DNA of 64,000 nucleotides from Peribacillus saganii (GCF_003429095.1 NZ_QVTE01000001.1:124001-188000), one strand, 5' to 3'; counted from the first letter of the stretch, positions 46,855 through 57,865 are shown. Notes: a model not told the origin generated them from the sequence alone. A program made the numbers and translations.

Positions 46855-47526
46855 ATGGTACAAAATGTAGCAGGAATCATCGATCATACATTATTAAAGG
46901 CTGATGCGACCAGCGCTCAGATCAGAACGCTTTGTGTGGAAGCGAAGGAGCATCATTTCGCATCGGTTTGCGTAAATCCTACTTGGGTGAAATTGGCGGC
47001 TGAACTATTGCAAGGCTCTGATGTAAAGGTGTGTACCGTCATTGGATTCCCTTTAGGGGCGAATACACCTGAAACAAAAGCATTTGAGACAAGAAATGCG
47101 ATTGAAAATGGAGCACAGGAAGTTGATATGGTTATCAATATTGGTGCCTTAAAAGAAAAGAATAATGAACTTGTGGAAAAAGACATTCGCGCAGTAGTGG
47201 AAGCTGCCAAGGGAAAGGCGCTGACAAAGGTCATTATTGAAACTTCTTTATTGACGGATGAGGAAAAAGAGAGGGCTTCTCAGCTTTCAGTGAAGGCTGG
47301 TACTGACTTTGTCAAAACATCCACTGGTTTTTCAACAGGAGGCGCCACAGTTGAGGATGTTCAGTTAATGAGAAGGACTGTTGGCCCGAATATTGGCGTT
47401 AAAGCTTCAGGAGGAGTCCGGAATACGGAGGATGCCGTAAAGATTATCAATGCTGGAGCAACACGTATTGGCGCAAGTGCCGGCGTGGCGATTATCAAGG
47501 GGCTGACTTCAGATTCAGATTACTAA
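46855..47526 (+). CDS. deoC: Deoxyribose-phosphate aldolase
   Basis: Cytoplasmic enzyme splitting deoxyribose-5-phosphate to glyceraldehyde-3-phosphate and acetaldehyde. The 223 residues have [10 protein letters not shown] at the N-terminus, KVIIETSLL, and the Schiff-base Lys in [24 protein letters not shown] site. In B. subtilis deoC lies with nupC and pdp elsewhere; here it stands alone between mtaB and the phosphate symporter, although cdd, another deoxynucleoside gene, lies 12 kb downstream. Confidence 0.96.
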   Translation: MVQNVAGIIDHTLLKADATSAQIRTLCVEAKEHHFASVCVNPTWVKLAAELLQGSDVKVCTVIGFPLGANTPETKAFETRNAIENGAQEVDMVINIGALKEKNNELVEKDIRAVVEAAKGKALTKVIIETSLLTDEEKERASQLSVKAGTDFVKTSTGFSTGGATVEDVQLMRRTVGPNIGVKASGGVRNTEDAVKIINAGATRIGASAGVAIIKGLTSDSDY

Positions 47527-47535
47527 ATAACAGTG

Positions 47536-47567
47536 AAAACCCTGACGAATTTTTGAGCAGGGTTTTT
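47536..47567 (+). terminator. Terminator of deoC
   Basis: AAAACCCTG (47536-47544) pairs with CAGGGTTTT (47558-47566), then TT. The T-run is shared with the stem. Confidence 0.78.
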
Positions 47568-47582
47568 CATTTAATGTTTCTG

Positions 47583-48509
47583 CTAATTCTTTCGCCTGTG
47601 GACATGCATAATAAATCGGGCAAATGCGCCTGCAAATGGCAAAACTGCAAGCGAGGTGATTACATTAAACAGAACGCTGGCATGTGCAAGCTGTACGTCA
47701 GGCTCCCCGGTAAGCATTCCGGCAACTTGGGCAAGATCATCGATAAAAGGGTAAAACAGTGCAACGCCGGCAATGTTGAGCCAAATATGGGCGTATGCGG
47801 TAAAGCGGGCTTCAGCTCCAGATCCGATACTTGCCAGATAGCCTGTAATGCATGTCCCAATATTTGCCCCCAGCATAACCGCAATAGCAGCTGAAATAGA
47901 AAGTTCACCACTTGCAAGAAAGCTCATCGCAATCCCAACCATTGCACTGCTTGAGTGAATGATGGCAGTAATTATAATGCCAGTGAGCAGGGCAAGGATC
48001 GTATTGCTGTCCATATTCCCTAGAACACCCTGAACGAACGGATATCCCGCGAGAGGTACAGCAAGCGATTTGAAACCCGCCATGGCCGCAAATATGGCGC
48101 ACAAGCCTATTAGGGATGTACCGATGCTCCTGGATACTACTTTTGGAATACTGCAAAGTACCGCCCCGACGATTAAGCCGGGAATAATATACTTGTCCAC
48201 TGAAAAAGTCATAAATTCCGCTGTAAATGTTGTTCCTATATTAGAGCCTAAAATGACGCCTATTGATTGCGGAAAAGAAATGACCCTTGCGGAAACAAAC
48301 CCAATCGTCATAACCATGACAGCGGAGCTGCTCTGCAGAAGTCCCGTTATGCCTATGCCGGCAATAAAACCCTTCCAAGGGGAGCCGATTACCTTTGCAA
48401 GCACATCTTTTAGCTTTTTGCCGGATAAATTAAATAGCCCTATCCGCAGAAAGGACATTCCGCCCATAAATACAGCAATGAATAATGAGAATAATAAAAG
48501 CTCGTACAT
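47583..48509 (-). CDS. yqeW: Na/Pi cotransporter family protein (YqeW-like)
   Basis: Sodium-coupled phosphate symporter of the NptA/PNaS type. The 308 residues form about eight membrane helices with the duplicated signature GLLQSSSA and IIHSSSAMVGIA, the Q/H-S-S-S cores of the two inverted halves. ATG 48509 follows AGAGGTGA on the minus strand. The short form without the C-terminal PhoU domain. Confidence 0.9.
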   Translation of the reverse strand: MYELLLFSLFIAVFMGGMSFLRIGLFNLSGKKLKDVLAKVIGSPWKGFIAGIGITGLLQSSSAVMVMTIGFVSARVISFPQSIGVILGSNIGTTFTAEFMTFSVDKYIIPGLIVGAVLCSIPKVVSRSIGTSLIGLCAIFAAMAGFKSLAVPLAGYPFVQGVLGNMDSNTILALLTGIIITAIIHSSSAMVGIAMSFLASGELSISAAIAVMLGANIGTCITGYLASIGSGAEARFTAYAHIWLNIAGVALFYPFIDDLAQVAGMLTGEPDVQLAHASVLFNVITSLAVLPFAGAFARFIMHVHRRKN

Positions 48510-48622
48510 ATGCTTCACCTCTGTTCCATTCTATGGGCAGAGTATGAGATACATGCTTCTTGTGTAAAAATCCATAACCATAAATATTTTAATATGGTTG
48601 CGGGACAAATTTCGATAGATAG

Positions 48623-48651
48623 TTGACCTTAAATAGTGCATATATTATAAT
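48623..48651 (+). promoter_or_regulatory. Sigma-A promoter of rpsU-yqeY
   Basis: TTGACC (48623-48628), 17-nt spacer, perfect TATAAT (48646-48651), about 68 nt before the rpsU start. Confidence 0.85.
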
Positions 48652-48718
48652 GGCTAAGTACATGTGAAATCATGTAGCACTAAGAGTTAGTGTGTTGTTT
48701 TCGGAGGGAGGGAAAGAG

Positions 48719-48892
48719 ATGTCTAAAACCGTCGTTCGTAAAAACGAATCGCTTGAAGATGCTCTTCGTCGTTTCAAACGTACTGTATCTAAAGCAGGAT
48801 CGCTTCAGGAAGCTAGGAAGCGTGAATTTTATGAAAAGCCAAGCGTAAAGCGTAAGAAAAAGTCTGAAGCTGCTAGAAAACGTAAATTCTAA
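48719..48892 (+). CDS. rpsU: Small ribosomal subunit protein S21
   Basis: Basic protein of 57 residues: [20 protein letters not shown] to AARKRKF. GGAGGGAGGG lies before ATG 48719. Followed 14 nt later by yqeY. Confidence 0.97.
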   Translation: MSKTVVRKNESLEDALRRFKRTVSKAGSLQEARKREFYEKPSVKRKKKSEAARKRKF

Positions 48893-48906
48893 GAGTAGGT
48901 GGAAAT

Positions 48907-49353
48907 ATGAGTCTTCTCGAGCGTTTAAATAATGATATGAAACAAGCGATGAGGAACAAGGAAAAGGACAAACTCTCTGTAATTCGTATGCTGAAAGCGT
49001 CACTTCAAAACGAAGGGATAAAGCTTGGCAAGCAGGAGTTATCAGAAGAGGAAGAATTGACTATCCTTTCTCGCGAATTAAAACAACGCAAAGACTCCCT
49101 CCAAGAATTTGAAAACGCAGGCCGAACTGACCTCGTGGACAAAATCCGAACCGAAATCAATTTCGTTGAGGCTTATATGCCGGAGCAGCTTTCTGAGCAA
49201 GATCTTTCTTTAATTGTGAAACAAACGATTGAGGATATAAATGCATCATCAAAAGCTGATATGGGTAGGGTTATGGCAGCGTTAATGCCTAAAGTTAAAG
49301 GCAAAGCTGACGGCTCTCTTGTTAACAAATTAGTACAACAACATTTATCTTAA
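48907..49353 (+). CDS. yqeY: GatB/YqeY domain protein
   Basis: Protein of 148 residues made of the helical domain found at the C-terminus of the tRNA amidotransferase subunit GatB; probably tRNA-binding. Starts [20 protein letters not shown] and ends with the [16 protein letters not shown] pattern of the family. Co-transcribed with rpsU; a terminator follows. Confidence 0.94.
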   Translation: MSLLERLNNDMKQAMRNKEKDKLSVIRMLKASLQNEGIKLGKQELSEEEELTILSRELKQRKDSLQEFENAGRTDLVDKIRTEINFVEAYMPEQLSEQDLSLIVKQTIEDINASSKADMGRVMAALMPKVKGKADGSLVNKLVQQHLS

Positions 49354-49362
49354 ACTCGCATC

Positions 49363-49393
49363 AAACCGCAGGACTTGTGCCTGCGGTTTTTTG
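49363..49393 (+). terminator. Terminator of yqeY
   Basis: AAACCGCAGG (49363-49372) pairs with CCTGCGGTTT (49380-49389), then TTT. Confidence 0.92.
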
Positions 49394-49607
49394 ATGTCAA
49401 AAAAATACTAAAGGAGTATCCTGGAATGAATGGCCACTGAGAGAATAACCGAAAATAAGCGGTAAGCAATGGTCAATTTTGTAAAATGTATCAAATTAGC
49501 GTGTTCTTTTAACCTAGCCTTCATCCCTAATAAAACATGAAACTTTTCTCGATTACATACGTATGTAACAGGTAAGCAATGATAGAAAAAAGGAAAGGAG
49601 GCGGAGT

Positions 49608-50927
49608 ATGCGCAAATGGTCCGTTATTATGTTCCTTTTCCTTGGATTAGGGCTTATATCCTTTTTGCCGCAGACCGAGGCTAAGCAGCAGATGGTTTAT
49701 GTCGTGCCTATTGAAGATACCGTCGAGAAAGGGTTAAATGCTTTTCTTTCACGGTCGATTAATACAGCTGAAGAAGAAGGAGCCGACATGATTATTTTTG
49801 ATGTGAACACACCGGGAGGCGCGGTAGATGCGGCAGGCAAAATTGCAAAGTCCATTTCAGAAACAAAGCTTCATACCGTTGCATTTGTAAATAATCAGGC
49901 ACTGTCTGCAGGAGCCTATATTTCATTAAGTGCAGATGAAATATATATGGTGCCCGGGGCAACAATGGGAGCGGCAGCGGTGATAGATTCTGCCGGAAAT
50001 GCGGCTGATAAAAAAGCACAGTCCTATTGGCTCGCTGCTTTGAAAACGGCTGCTGAACAAAATGGGCGGGACCCAATTTATGCCCAGGCAATGGCGGATG
50101 AAAGCATAAACCTGCCGAAATATGGAGCGGAAAAAGGAAGACTGCTGACGTTTACTGCCGAACAGGCGGAGAAAGCGGGCTATAGTGAAGGAACAGTTGC
50201 CGGCAGGGCAGAGCTGTACAGCAGGCTGGGAATAGAGAACGCTGATATCCGGCAGCTGGATGAAAGCTTTGCTGAAAAGCTCGCACGTTTCATTACCCAT
50301 CCGGTGGTTGTACCGATCTTGCTGACGCTGGCCAGCATTGGGCTTGTGATGGAGCTGTATACACCAGGTTTTGGTTTGCCAGGCTTAACTGGGATGCTAT
50401 CCTTGCTGCTGTTCTTTTATGGACATATGGTGTCCGGCCTCGCAGGCTATGAGTCGCTGCTATTATTTGTAGCCGGAGTTATCCTAATCATCCTGGAGGT
50501 CTTTGTCCCCGGTGGCCTTGTTGGTGTATTGGGATTGGCTGGTGTAGTAGGGAGCCTCTTTATGGCTTCGGACAATGTTTCACATATGGCGGTTTCGCTG
50601 CTGATAGCTTTTGCTGCCGCCCTCATTCTTTCGATTATATTAGTAAAGGTGTTTGGGAGAAAAATGAAATTTTTTAAAAAAATTATTCTTACTGACTCAA
50701 CCAGCACGGAAAGCGGATATATCTCAAACCGCAGCCGTGTGGAGCTAATTGGAAAAACAGGGCTGGCAGCTACCGATTTAAGGCCGTCCGGAACCGTTAT
50801 CATTGATGACGAAAGGATTGATGTCGTGACAGAAGGCAGCTTTATATCGAAGGGTACGACCGTGAAAGTTATTAAAACAGAAGGTTCAAGGATTGTTGTA
50901 AGGGAAGCAGGGCAATTAAAAGACTAA
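49608..50927 (+). CDS. yqeZ: NfeD family membrane serine protease-like protein YqeZ
   Basis: Partner of the flotillin FloA. The 439 residues have a signal peptide (1-25), a ClpP-class protease domain (about 30-215) with NTPGGAV and the catalytic Ser in ALSAGAYIS, several membrane helices (about 225-345) and a C-terminal NfeD OB-fold domain. In B. subtilis yqeZ-floA-yqfB is induced by antimicrobial peptides through sigma-W; I did not find a clear sigma-W promoter here. Strong AAAGGAGG site. Confidence 0.92.
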   Translation: MRKWSVIMFLFLGLGLISFLPQTEAKQQMVYVVPIEDTVEKGLNAFLSRSINTAEEEGADMIIFDVNTPGGAVDAAGKIAKSISETKLHTVAFVNNQALSAGAYISLSADEIYMVPGATMGAAAVIDSAGNAADKKAQSYWLAALKTAAEQNGRDPIYAQAMADESINLPKYGAEKGRLLTFTAEQAEKAGYSEGTVAGRAELYSRLGIENADIRQLDESFAEKLARFITHPVVVPILLTLASIGLVMELYTPGFGLPGLTGMLSLLLFFYGHMVSGLAGYESLLLFVAGVILIILEVFVPGGLVGVLGLAGVVGSLFMASDNVSHMAVSLLIAFAAALILSIILVKVFGRKMKFFKKIILTDSTSTESGYISNRSRVELIGKTGLAATDLRPSGTVIIDDERIDVVTEGSFISKGTTVKVIKTEGSRIVVREAGQLKD

Positions 50928-50946
50928 TAGAAAACGGGTGAAATAT

Positions 50947-51942
50947 ATGGAATTGACTTCAGGAACAATATTGCTTTTATTGGCAATTGCCACGGCGATT
51001 ATAGTGCTCGCCATATTGCTGACATTTGTACCGGTGATGCTTTGGATCTCTGCTTTGGCAGCAGGTGTACGGGTCAGTATTTTTACACTAATCGGGATGA
51101 GGCTCCGCCGGGTTATTCCAAATCGGGTCATTAATCCGCTTATCAAAGCCCATAAAGCGGGGCTTGGAGTTACGACCAACCAGCTGGAAAGCCATTATCT
51201 TGCGGGAGGTAACGTCGACAGAGTAGTAAATGCACTGATCGCCGCGCAAAGAGCGAATATTGAATTACCCTTTGAAAGAGGTGCTGCTATTGATCTTGCG
51301 GGGCGGGATGTACTTGAGGCGGTGCAGATGAGCGTTAATCCAAAGGTCATTGAAACACCGTTTATTTCCGGTGTTGCTATGGATGGTATCGAGGTAAAGG
51401 CAAAGGCAAGAATTACAGTCCGGGCAAACATCGACCGTTTAGTCGGCGGTGCCGGTGAGGAAACCATTGTTGCCCGTGTAGGCGAAGGGATCGTATCAAC
51501 AATCGGTTCGGCTGAAAATCATAAAAAAGTACTCGAAAATCCTGATATGATTTCCAGAACGGTCCTTACGAAAGGACTTGATTCAGGAACGGCTTTTGAA
51601 ATTCTCTCGATTGATATAGCTGATGTGGATATCGGCAAAAATATAGGGGCGCATCTGCAAACGGAACAGGCTGAAGCTGATAAAAAAATAGCCCAGGCAA
51701 AAGCGGAGGAGCGGCGCGCCATGGCTGTTGCCCAAGAACAGGAAATGAAAGCGCGTGTCGTCGAAATGAAGGCCAAGGTAGTAGAAGCGGAAGCAGAAGT
51801 GCCGCTTGCCATGTCTGAAGCCCTAAAGTCAGGCAATATTGGTGTATACGACTATATGAATATCCAAAACATTTCAGCGGATACAGATATGCGTGATTCT
51901 ATCGGTAAATTGTCAAAGGATCCTAAAGACGGAGATAAATAA
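50947..51942 (+). CDS. floA: Flotillin-like protein FloA
   Basis: Scaffold of functional membrane microdomains. The 331 residues have an N-terminal membrane hairpin (about 4-45), an SPFH/PHB-like domain (about 50-225) and an Ala/Glu-rich coiled coil (about 230-285). ATG 50947 gives the same length as B. subtilis FloA (YqfA); GTG 50938 is in frame but overlaps the ribosome site. 19 nt after yqeZ. Confidence 0.96.
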   Translation: MELTSGTILLLLAIATAIIVLAILLTFVPVMLWISALAAGVRVSIFTLIGMRLRRVIPNRVINPLIKAHKAGLGVTTNQLESHYLAGGNVDRVVNALIAAQRANIELPFERGAAIDLAGRDVLEAVQMSVNPKVIETPFISGVAMDGIEVKAKARITVRANIDRLVGGAGEETIVARVGEGIVSTIGSAENHKKVLENPDMISRTVLTKGLDSGTAFEILSIDIADVDIGKNIGAHLQTEQAEADKKIAQAKAEERRAMAVAQEQEMKARVVEMKAKVVEAEAEVPLAMSEALKSGNIGVYDYMNIQNISADTDMRDSIGKLSKDPKDGDK

Positions 51943-52011
51943 CGCATCAACTTGGTTTTGGCCGTTACATGCTGACAAAAGATAAAAACGCAGAAGGGAG
52001 GAGGCCAGCAG

Positions 52012-52455
52012 ATGGACACGATAATTGATTTCCTATTAAGCAATACATTTTTGCTGCTCATTTTTGCAGCCTTTGTTTCCTCACTTTTAAAAAAGAAGAA
52101 AAAGGCCGTGGGTAATCAGAATCGCAAACCGTCACAACAGCCCGGGAAGAGCAGCGAGCCGCTTCAGAAAATGGAGCACATAAAACCTTCACTGCCTCCG
52201 TCTGTTACAACAGCATTAAACTATCCTAACAAGGCAGCTGAAATAGTTTCAGAAACTAAAAAAGAAAACTTACAAACTGACATTGCTAACCCGTTTTTTT
52301 CCGCTGAATATAAGCACCGTGAAGGAGAAAAAAGTTCCCTTCAAGGCTCTACCATCAAATTGGACAATAAGAGCATTATTGATGGCATCATCCTCGCAGA
52401 AGTATTAGGCCCGCCTCGGGCTAAGAGGCCTGCTTCCCGAAGGAGAATGCCGTAA
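52012..52455 (+). CDS. YqfB-like small membrane-anchored protein
   Basis: Protein of 147 residues with one N-terminal helix (about 5-24), a very basic KKKKK stop-transfer stretch, a low-complexity polar linker and a C-terminal segment IIDGIILAEVLGPPRAKRPA. The position after floA matches yqfB in B. subtilis, but I cannot confirm sequence similarity. GGGAGGAGG site. The C-terminal motif may be the conserved part. Confidence 0.65.
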   Translation: MDTIIDFLLSNTFLLLIFAAFVSSLLKKKKKAVGNQNRKPSQQPGKSSEPLQKMEHIKPSLPPSVTTALNYPNKAAEIVSETKKENLQTDIANPFFSAEYKHREGEKSSLQGSTIKLDNKSIIDGIILAEVLGPPRAKRPASRRRMP

Positions 52456-52558
52456 AATAATCTTTCCATTCCTGAGCGATATTAACACTGGCAGGCAGGA
52501 AAATGGTCTAGAACTCCCATTCATTTCATACATTTGAGATGAAAGGGGGTTCTTTTTT

Positions 52559-52843
52559 ATGGCGCGAAAATGGGGGCAGAAAATTAAACAGCTTATGGTG
52601 AATACAATGGACCTTCCACAGGATGTCATGATGGACCTTCCGAGAATCACCATAATCGGCCAGCTGCATATCTACATCGAGAATCACCGCGGTTTGCTGG
52701 CATTTGCGGATAATGAAGTCAGGCTGATGCTGAAAAAGGGTCAGCTATTGATAAAGGGTGAGTCATTTGTAATCAAAACGATCCTTCCGGAGGAAATCAT
52801 GCTTGAAGGAAAGATCGATAAAGTATTTTTTCTCGATGGATAA
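52559..52843 (+). CDS. yqfC: Sporulation protein YqfC
   Basis: Protein of 94 residues, starting MARKWGQKIKQLMVNTMDLP, all beta-like in its YabP/YqfC domain. Expected in the mother cell; B. subtilis yqfC is sigma-E dependent. GAAAGGGGG site. It overlaps the frame of yqfD's upstream extension but not its likely start. Confidence 0.92.
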   Translation: MARKWGQKIKQLMVNTMDLPQDVMMDLPRITIIGQLHIYIENHRGLLAFADNEVRLMLKKGQLLIKGESFVIKTILPEEIMLEGKIDKVFFLDG

Positions 52844-52865
52844 GTGCGAAGGAGGAGAACCACCC

Positions 52866-54053
52866 GTGAAAAATCAGTGGACAAACTTTTACACCGGGTT
52901 CGTAAAAGTCAAAGCAAGCGGAATTGGAGCAGAGCGCCTTATAAATGGACTCCTCAGAAAGAATATTTCCATATGGGATGTTAAACGCAGCGGTGAAGAC
53001 ACCGTTTTGTTTTGCATCGAACTGAAGGATATATCAACCCTGAGAGCGGTTGTCAGAAACAGTGACTGCAAGGTTTCCTTCATAGAAGGCAGGGGGATTC
53101 CTTTTTTTACAAAAAGAGCTTTAAAATACAGTGGCTTTTTAATCGGCCTGCTATCCTTTTTCATTATTATTTTCATGCTATCAAATATGGTCTGGGGAAT
53201 TGAGATCAAAGGCGCTAATCCTGAGACTGAGCATGCAATCCGTAAAGAATTGGACAAGATTGGGGTTGAGGTCGGCAAGGTACAATTTCTGATCGACGAT
53301 GTGGAAACAATTCAAAGAAAGCTTTCAGATAATATTAAGGCAGTAACGTGGATTGGTGTAGAATTAAAGGGGACAACCTTCCACTTTCAAGTGGTCGAAA
53401 AAGAACAGCCGGAAGAAGCAGAGAAACTCTCCCCCCGAAATCTTGTGGCCAGAAAAAAAGCCGTCATAGTAGGAATGTTTGTTGAAAAAGGGCAAAAGCA
53501 GGTAGAAATAAGCGATTATGTTAATAAAGGTCAATTGCTTGTATCCGGGGTCATTGGAAATGAGAATAATCAGCGCGTAGTAGGGGCCAAGGGTAAGGTC
53601 CTGGGAGAAACTTGGTATAAGTCCACAGTGGAAGTTCCGCTAAAAACAAAATTTTCGGTGTTTAATGGTGACGAAAAGGTGAAACATTATATAAATATAA
53701 GCGGTTTTTCCTTACCAGTCTGGGGGTTTAAAAAACCGGAGTACAAGCAGTATGAAGTTGAAAGCACAACCAAACCTTTTAAGTTCTGGAAATGGGAACT
53801 GCCTGCAGCGTATATGTCAGAAACATATCGCAGCAAAGAGCAAATTACCAGGGTATATACTAAGGGACAAGCAATGGCAGAGGCAAAGAAAATGGCTATC
53901 AAGGATTTGGAAAAACAGCTGCCTGAGGGTGCGAAGATTATCGGGGAAAAAATTTTGCATGCTGGAGTGGACAATGGTAAAGTTAAACTATCAATTCATT
54001 ACCAGGTAATAGAAGATATCGCTGTTGGTATACCAATCATTCAAGGAGACTAA
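52866..54053 (+). CDS. yqfD: Sporulation protein YqfD
   Basis: Protein of 395 residues related to SpoIIIAA-era mother-cell membrane proteins of unknown activity: soluble N-terminal domain (about 1-80), one membrane helix (about 88-108), and a large domain outside that membrane. GTG 52866 after AAGGAGGAG is chosen over in-frame codons upstream that lie inside yqfC. Ends 3 nt before phoH, so yqfC-yqfD-phoH form one unit. Confidence 0.93.
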   Translation: MKNQWTNFYTGFVKVKASGIGAERLINGLLRKNISIWDVKRSGEDTVLFCIELKDISTLRAVVRNSDCKVSFIEGRGIPFFTKRALKYSGFLIGLLSFFIIIFMLSNMVWGIEIKGANPETEHAIRKELDKIGVEVGKVQFLIDDVETIQRKLSDNIKAVTWIGVELKGTTFHFQVVEKEQPEEAEKLSPRNLVARKKAVIVGMFVEKGQKQVEISDYVNKGQLLVSGVIGNENNQRVVGAKGKVLGETWYKSTVEVPLKTKFSVFNGDEKVKHYINISGFSLPVWGFKKPEYKQYEVESTTKPFKFWKWELPAAYMSETYRSKEQITRVYTKGQAMAEAKKMAIKDLEKQLPEGAKIIGEKILHAGVDNGKVKLSIHYQVIEDIAVGIPIIQGD

Positions 54054-54056
54054 CGA

Positions 54057-55019
54057 ATGCCAGAAGATGCAAAAGTCGTAAAACTACAATTAGAATCGCC
54101 TAATGAAGCTATGGCATTATTGGGCATATCAGACTCAAACTTAAAAGTGCTGGAAGAAGAGCTTGGCGTAAATGTTATAACCCGGGGTGAAGCGATAACG
54201 GTATCCGGGGAAGAAGAAAATGCGGAGAAGGCCGAAAACATTATTAAGGCGCTCCTTTCAATAATCCGCAAAGGCATTAATATTAGTGCCCGGGATGTAA
54301 TGTATGCAGCGGAACTGGCTAAAAAAGGGACGCTGGAATACTTCCGCGATTTATACGAAGAGGAAATTGCCAGGACAGCCAAGGGGAAAGTGATCCGGGT
54401 GAAGACTCTTGGCCAGAGGCATTATATATCAGCTATGAAAAAGGCAGATTTAGTGTTTGGAATCGGTCCTGCCGGGACAGGGAAAACGTATCTGGCCGTA
54501 GTTATGGCTATTAATGCGTTAAAAAACGGCCAGGTTAAAAAAATTATCCTGACAAGGCCGGCAGTAGAAGCAGGAGAAAGTCTCGGGTTCCTTCCGGGAG
54601 ATTTGAAGGAAAAGGTGGATCCTTACTTAAGGCCTTTGTATGATGCCCTTCATGATCTTCTGGGAACAGAACAAACAGAGAGAATGATTGAGCGCGGAAC
54701 CATTGAAATCGCTCCGCTAGCATATATGAGAGGCCGGACGCTAGATGATGCTTATGTCATCCTGGATGAAGCGCAAAACACAACACAGGCACAAATGAAG
54801 ATGTTCCTTACGCGTTTGGGTTTTGGTTCTAGGATGGTTATTACAGGAGACCGCTCTCAGATTGACCTTCCTAAAGGAGTAAAATCTGGCCTTCTCACGG
54901 CAGAGGAACTCTTAAAAAATGTGTCCGGCATGGCGTTTATTTATCTCGAACAGAGTGATGTCGTCAGGCATCCTCTCGTCGCGAAAATCATTGATGCATA
55001 TGAAAAAGCAAATCAATAA
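54057..55019 (+). CDS. phoH: PhoH family ATPase
   Basis: P-loop ATPase/helicase-like protein of 320 residues: N-terminal KH-like part and an ATPase domain with Walker A GPAGTGKTYLA and the DEAQN box. Linked to RNA metabolism, often beside ybeY as here. GGAGAC site. A terminator follows. Confidence 0.95.
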   Translation: MPEDAKVVKLQLESPNEAMALLGISDSNLKVLEEELGVNVITRGEAITVSGEEENAEKAENIIKALLSIIRKGINISARDVMYAAELAKKGTLEYFRDLYEEEIARTAKGKVIRVKTLGQRHYISAMKKADLVFGIGPAGTGKTYLAVVMAINALKNGQVKKIILTRPAVEAGESLGFLPGDLKEKVDPYLRPLYDALHDLLGTEQTERMIERGTIEIAPLAYMRGRTLDDAYVILDEAQNTTQAQMKMFLTRLGFGSRMVITGDRSQIDLPKGVKSGLLTAEELLKNVSGMAFIYLEQSDVVRHPLVAKIIDAYEKANQ

Positions 55020-55026
55020 ATCCGTC

Positions 55027-55057
55027 GAAATCCTTGCTTTCACGCAAGGGTTTTTTG
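55027..55057 (+). terminator. Terminator of phoH
   Basis: AATCCTTGC (55029-55037) pairs with GCAAGGGTT, one wobble, then TTTTT. Confidence 0.85.
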
Positions 55058-55376
55058 TTGGCGCGAACGACGAATGCGTATCTTCCGAATAAAAAGGATT
55101 AACATATGGCTCTTTCTTCTTAAAACAGGGCATGTGTGTGCTTTCAAAATCCATAAGGCTGATGCAATAAGGTAGGTGAAAGTTGTCCTAAAAACTGTTA
55201 TCATTTTACATAGTGATACTTAAAAAAGGGAATTGCTGCTAATTACCGTGATAAACAGAATACCTTATTGTTTAATACCTTTATTTAGAAATGTATTAAT
55301 TTTAAGCCAGTGTTAGCTCTAGTGCCCGGTACTAGTACTTTTGAAGACTTAAGAAAATTGTCTTTTATAACAAGCG

Positions 55377-55688
55377 CTGATCCAGCTCCAGCACCCAGCT
55401 CTGACGTACAAAATGTGTTAGTGGAGGCGTCGCCACAGGGACGTGGTGGTTTTAGCCGGCCTCGAGGTCAAAAGTCAAGCGCCACGGAAGGCAAAAAGCG
55501 CCTTCTGCCACGCTTGTCTTATGCTTGTCGGACTTGCATAGGACGAGCTGGCGTTGACGTGTGGCACAGGATGTGCCACACCTTAGTCGGCGTTCCTTGT
55601 GTAACGTTGTGGATCAGAACAGCGTTGCGACAGGACGTGGCACACTTAGCCGTTCGTCCTTTGCCAGGGTTGCTTGCGCTTTTCGTAG
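55377..55688. repeat. Dispersed repeat, copy 4 (long, composite)
   Basis: Head CTGATCCAGCTCCAGCACCC; a central hairpin where CAAGCGCCACGGAAGGC (from 55476) pairs with GCCTTC...CGCTTG; a second module GTGGCACAGGATGTGCCACACC; a third GCGACAGGACGTGGCACACT; tail GGGTTGCTTGCGCTTTTCGTA. Two or three copies seem fused. It ends next to GGAGGGGG, the pgpH ribosome site. Confidence 0.75.
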
Positions 55689-55699
55689 GAGGGGGAAAT

Positions 55700-57865
55700 T
55701 TGAACACGATAAACGCCTATTTAACAAAACTGAAGGACTTGCTGGGACTTAAGGTTTTTCAAATTGTTCTTCTCCTGTTTTTGGGAGTTTTTTCATACGC
55801 TGTAATGTATTCAAATGTTAAACCGGAAAAAATTACGGTAGAATTGTTCAAGCCTGCGGAACAGACCATTATTGCGGGAAAAACAGTAGAGGATACATAT
55901 AAAACGGAGCAGGAAAAGAATGATACGGTTAAACAGGTTTCAGACGTTTATACGTTAAAAAAAGAATATGCGCAAAATAAGGTTGATTTAGTAGATTCCA
56001 TTTTCGATTCCGCCATTGAAGTGATGAATGAAACTCCCCCGGCTCACCAGAAGCCAGGGGATTCCGCCAAGCCTGATGATCATCTATCTACTGATAAAAA
56101 AGTCGAACTCCTGAAAGGGAAACTAACGGATGAAGTCAATAATGAGCTGCCAAGCCACATTTTCACTGCCTTGGTGGAGGCTGCCGAAGCTGATTTGCAA
56201 ATAGCCAAAGATGTAACAGTTACAGTTGTTAATAATGTAATGAGCACCAGAATCCCTGCAGATGAAGTCGAGAATGCTAAAAAAAGGGCTGAAGAGGAGC
56301 TGAGGTTTTCCAGCCTCAAGGGGGAATTAAAAGCTGCCTCTATTGCTCTGGCCCGGAATGTCATTATACAGAATGTTTTTTTTGACAGGGAAAAAACGGA
56401 GGAACAGAGACAGGAAGCGCTGGAAAGTGTTGAACCGGTAAAAATTCTTCAAGGCCAGATTATTGTCGTAGAAGGCCAGCTTGTCGACAGGGAAATCTAC
56501 CGGAAGCTGGAACTGACTGGTGTTTTGGAAGGAGATAAAACAATCCAGCCTTTTGTAGGCCTAGCCATTATTATCATTTTGACTGTAGCAGCGCTATATT
56601 ATTTTTTTAATACAGCAGAAGAAAGCAATGACTTTAAGACGAATCATTTAATTATTTTTATTGTAGTGTTTTTGATCGCTATATCTATCATGAAAACGAT
56701 TAGCCTGTTTTCGGGAGATCGGTTTGCTAACCTGGGTTATTTCTTTCCGGCAGCTATGGCCTCTATGATCATTAAGATTCTCTCGAATGAACGGTATGCC
56801 GCTGCTGCGACAATACTGCTGGCTGGATTCGGAACAATTATTTTTAATGAAGGCAGTACGGGTGTGCTGGATATTCCAATTGGGCTTTATATCCTGTTTA
56901 GCGGCATGGCGGGGATTATCATCCTTACAAGCCGTAACTTTAAAGCAAGAATATTGCCTGCAGGTCTTGCCTTGTCATTTGTCAATTTTGCTCTTATTCT
57001 TGCGTTCCTGTTCATTTCCGACGGACAATATTCCAAAATGGAGTTTTTGTATTACTTTGCAGCTGCACTTCTATCTGGACTACTATCTTCAGTGCTGACG
57101 ATTGGCCTGCTGCCATTCTTTGAAGCTGGCTTCGGTATTTTGTCAACGATGAAATTGATTGAGTTGTCCAATCCCAACCACCCTCTTCTTAGGAAAATAC
57201 TAACGGAATCACCGGGGACATACCATCACAGTATCATGGTAGCGAACCTTGCCGAATCAGCATGCGAAGCCATTGGAGCTAATGGCCTTCTGGCGAGGGT
57301 AGGGTGCTATTATCATGATATCGGAAAAACAAAACGTCCTCAGTTTTTTATTGAAAATCAAATGAATATTGATAACCCGCATGATCGGCTTCCTCCAGCC
57401 ACAAGCAGGGATATTATTATTGCCCATGCTACAGATGGGGCAGAAATATTACGGAAGCATAGATTGCCGAGGGAAATAGTCGATATTGCTGAACAGCATC
57501 ATGGGACCACATTGTTAAAGTATTTTTATCATAAAGCAACTAAACTGGGAGAAGATGTTAATGAAGATTACTATCGCTATCCTGGCCCTAAAGCGCAAAC
57601 AAAAGAAATAGCCGTGATTGGGATTGCAGACAGCGTGGAAGCAGCCGTCCGATCGATGGCGCAGCCAACTGCAGAAAAAATAGAAAACCTGGTTGTCAGC
57701 ATTATCAGTGACCGTTTACATGATCATCAGTTTAATGAATGCGATATTACAATGCGGGAACTTCAAATTGTTAAAAAATCGCTATGCGAGACATTAAATG
57801 GGATATTCCATTCAAGGATAGAATATCCTGAATTCCAAAAAACGGAACAGAAGGTGAAAATATGA
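55700..57865 (+). CDS. pgpH: Cyclic-di-AMP phosphodiesterase PgpH (7TM-HD)
   Basis: Membrane enzyme hydrolysing cyclic-di-AMP. From TTG 55700 there are 721 residues: one helix (about 14-36), a large outer domain (7TMR-HDED, about 40-270), seven helices (about 275-490) and a cytoplasmic HD domain (about 505-700) with [19 protein letters not shown] and AEQHHGTT. The frame is open upstream through the whole repeat, so automatic calls may add 130 wrong residues; GGAGGGGG directly before TTG and the family length decide the start. Confidence 0.94.
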   Translation: MNTINAYLTKLKDLLGLKVFQIVLLLFLGVFSYAVMYSNVKPEKITVELFKPAEQTIIAGKTVEDTYKTEQEKNDTVKQVSDVYTLKKEYAQNKVDLVDSIFDSAIEVMNETPPAHQKPGDSAKPDDHLSTDKKVELLKGKLTDEVNNELPSHIFTALVEAAEADLQIAKDVTVTVVNNVMSTRIPADEVENAKKRAEEELRFSSLKGELKAASIALARNVIIQNVFFDREKTEEQRQEALESVEPVKILQGQIIVVEGQLVDREIYRKLELTGVLEGDKTIQPFVGLAIIIILTVAALYYFFNTAEESNDFKTNHLIIFIVVFLIAISIMKTISLFSGDRFANLGYFFPAAMASMIIKILSNERYAAAATILLAGFGTIIFNEGSTGVLDIPIGLYILFSGMAGIIILTSRNFKARILPAGLALSFVNFALILAFLFISDGQYSKMEFLYYFAAALLSGLLSSVLTIGLLPFFEAGFGILSTMKLIELSNPNHPLLRKILTESPGTYHHSIMVANLAESACEAIGANGLLARVGCYYHDIGKTKRPQFFIENQMNIDNPHDRLPPATSRDIIIAHATDGAEILRKHRLPREIVDIAEQHHGTTLLKYFYHKATKLGEDVNEDYYRYPGPKAQTKEIAVIGIADSVEAAVRSMAQPTAEKIENLVVSIISDRLHDHQFNECDITMRELQIVKKSLCETLNGIFHSRIEYPEFQKTEQKVKI

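Larger units (their letters stand above)
55020..55699. other. phoH-pgpH intergenic region, largely repeat
   Basis: Contains the terminator, about 300 A/T-rich bases with no gene, and then the longest repeat copy (55377-55688). The repeat happens to be open in the pgpH frame. Confidence 0.6.

Noticed and set aside
47553..47894. Plus-strand frame opposite the phosphate symporter gene
   Set aside because: Lies antisense to a clear membrane protein gene, Cys-rich by codon shadow.
52527..52534. Sigma-E -10 like CATACATT before yqfC
   Set aside because: The -10 match is good, but no -35 is present at proper spacing and the leader would be too short to include the whole ribosome site comfortably.
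55310..55699. N-terminal extension of PgpH
   Set aside because: Lies wholly in repeat and intergenic DNA, has no ribosome site at its first codon, and exceeds family length; TTG 55700 has GGAGGGGG directly in front.
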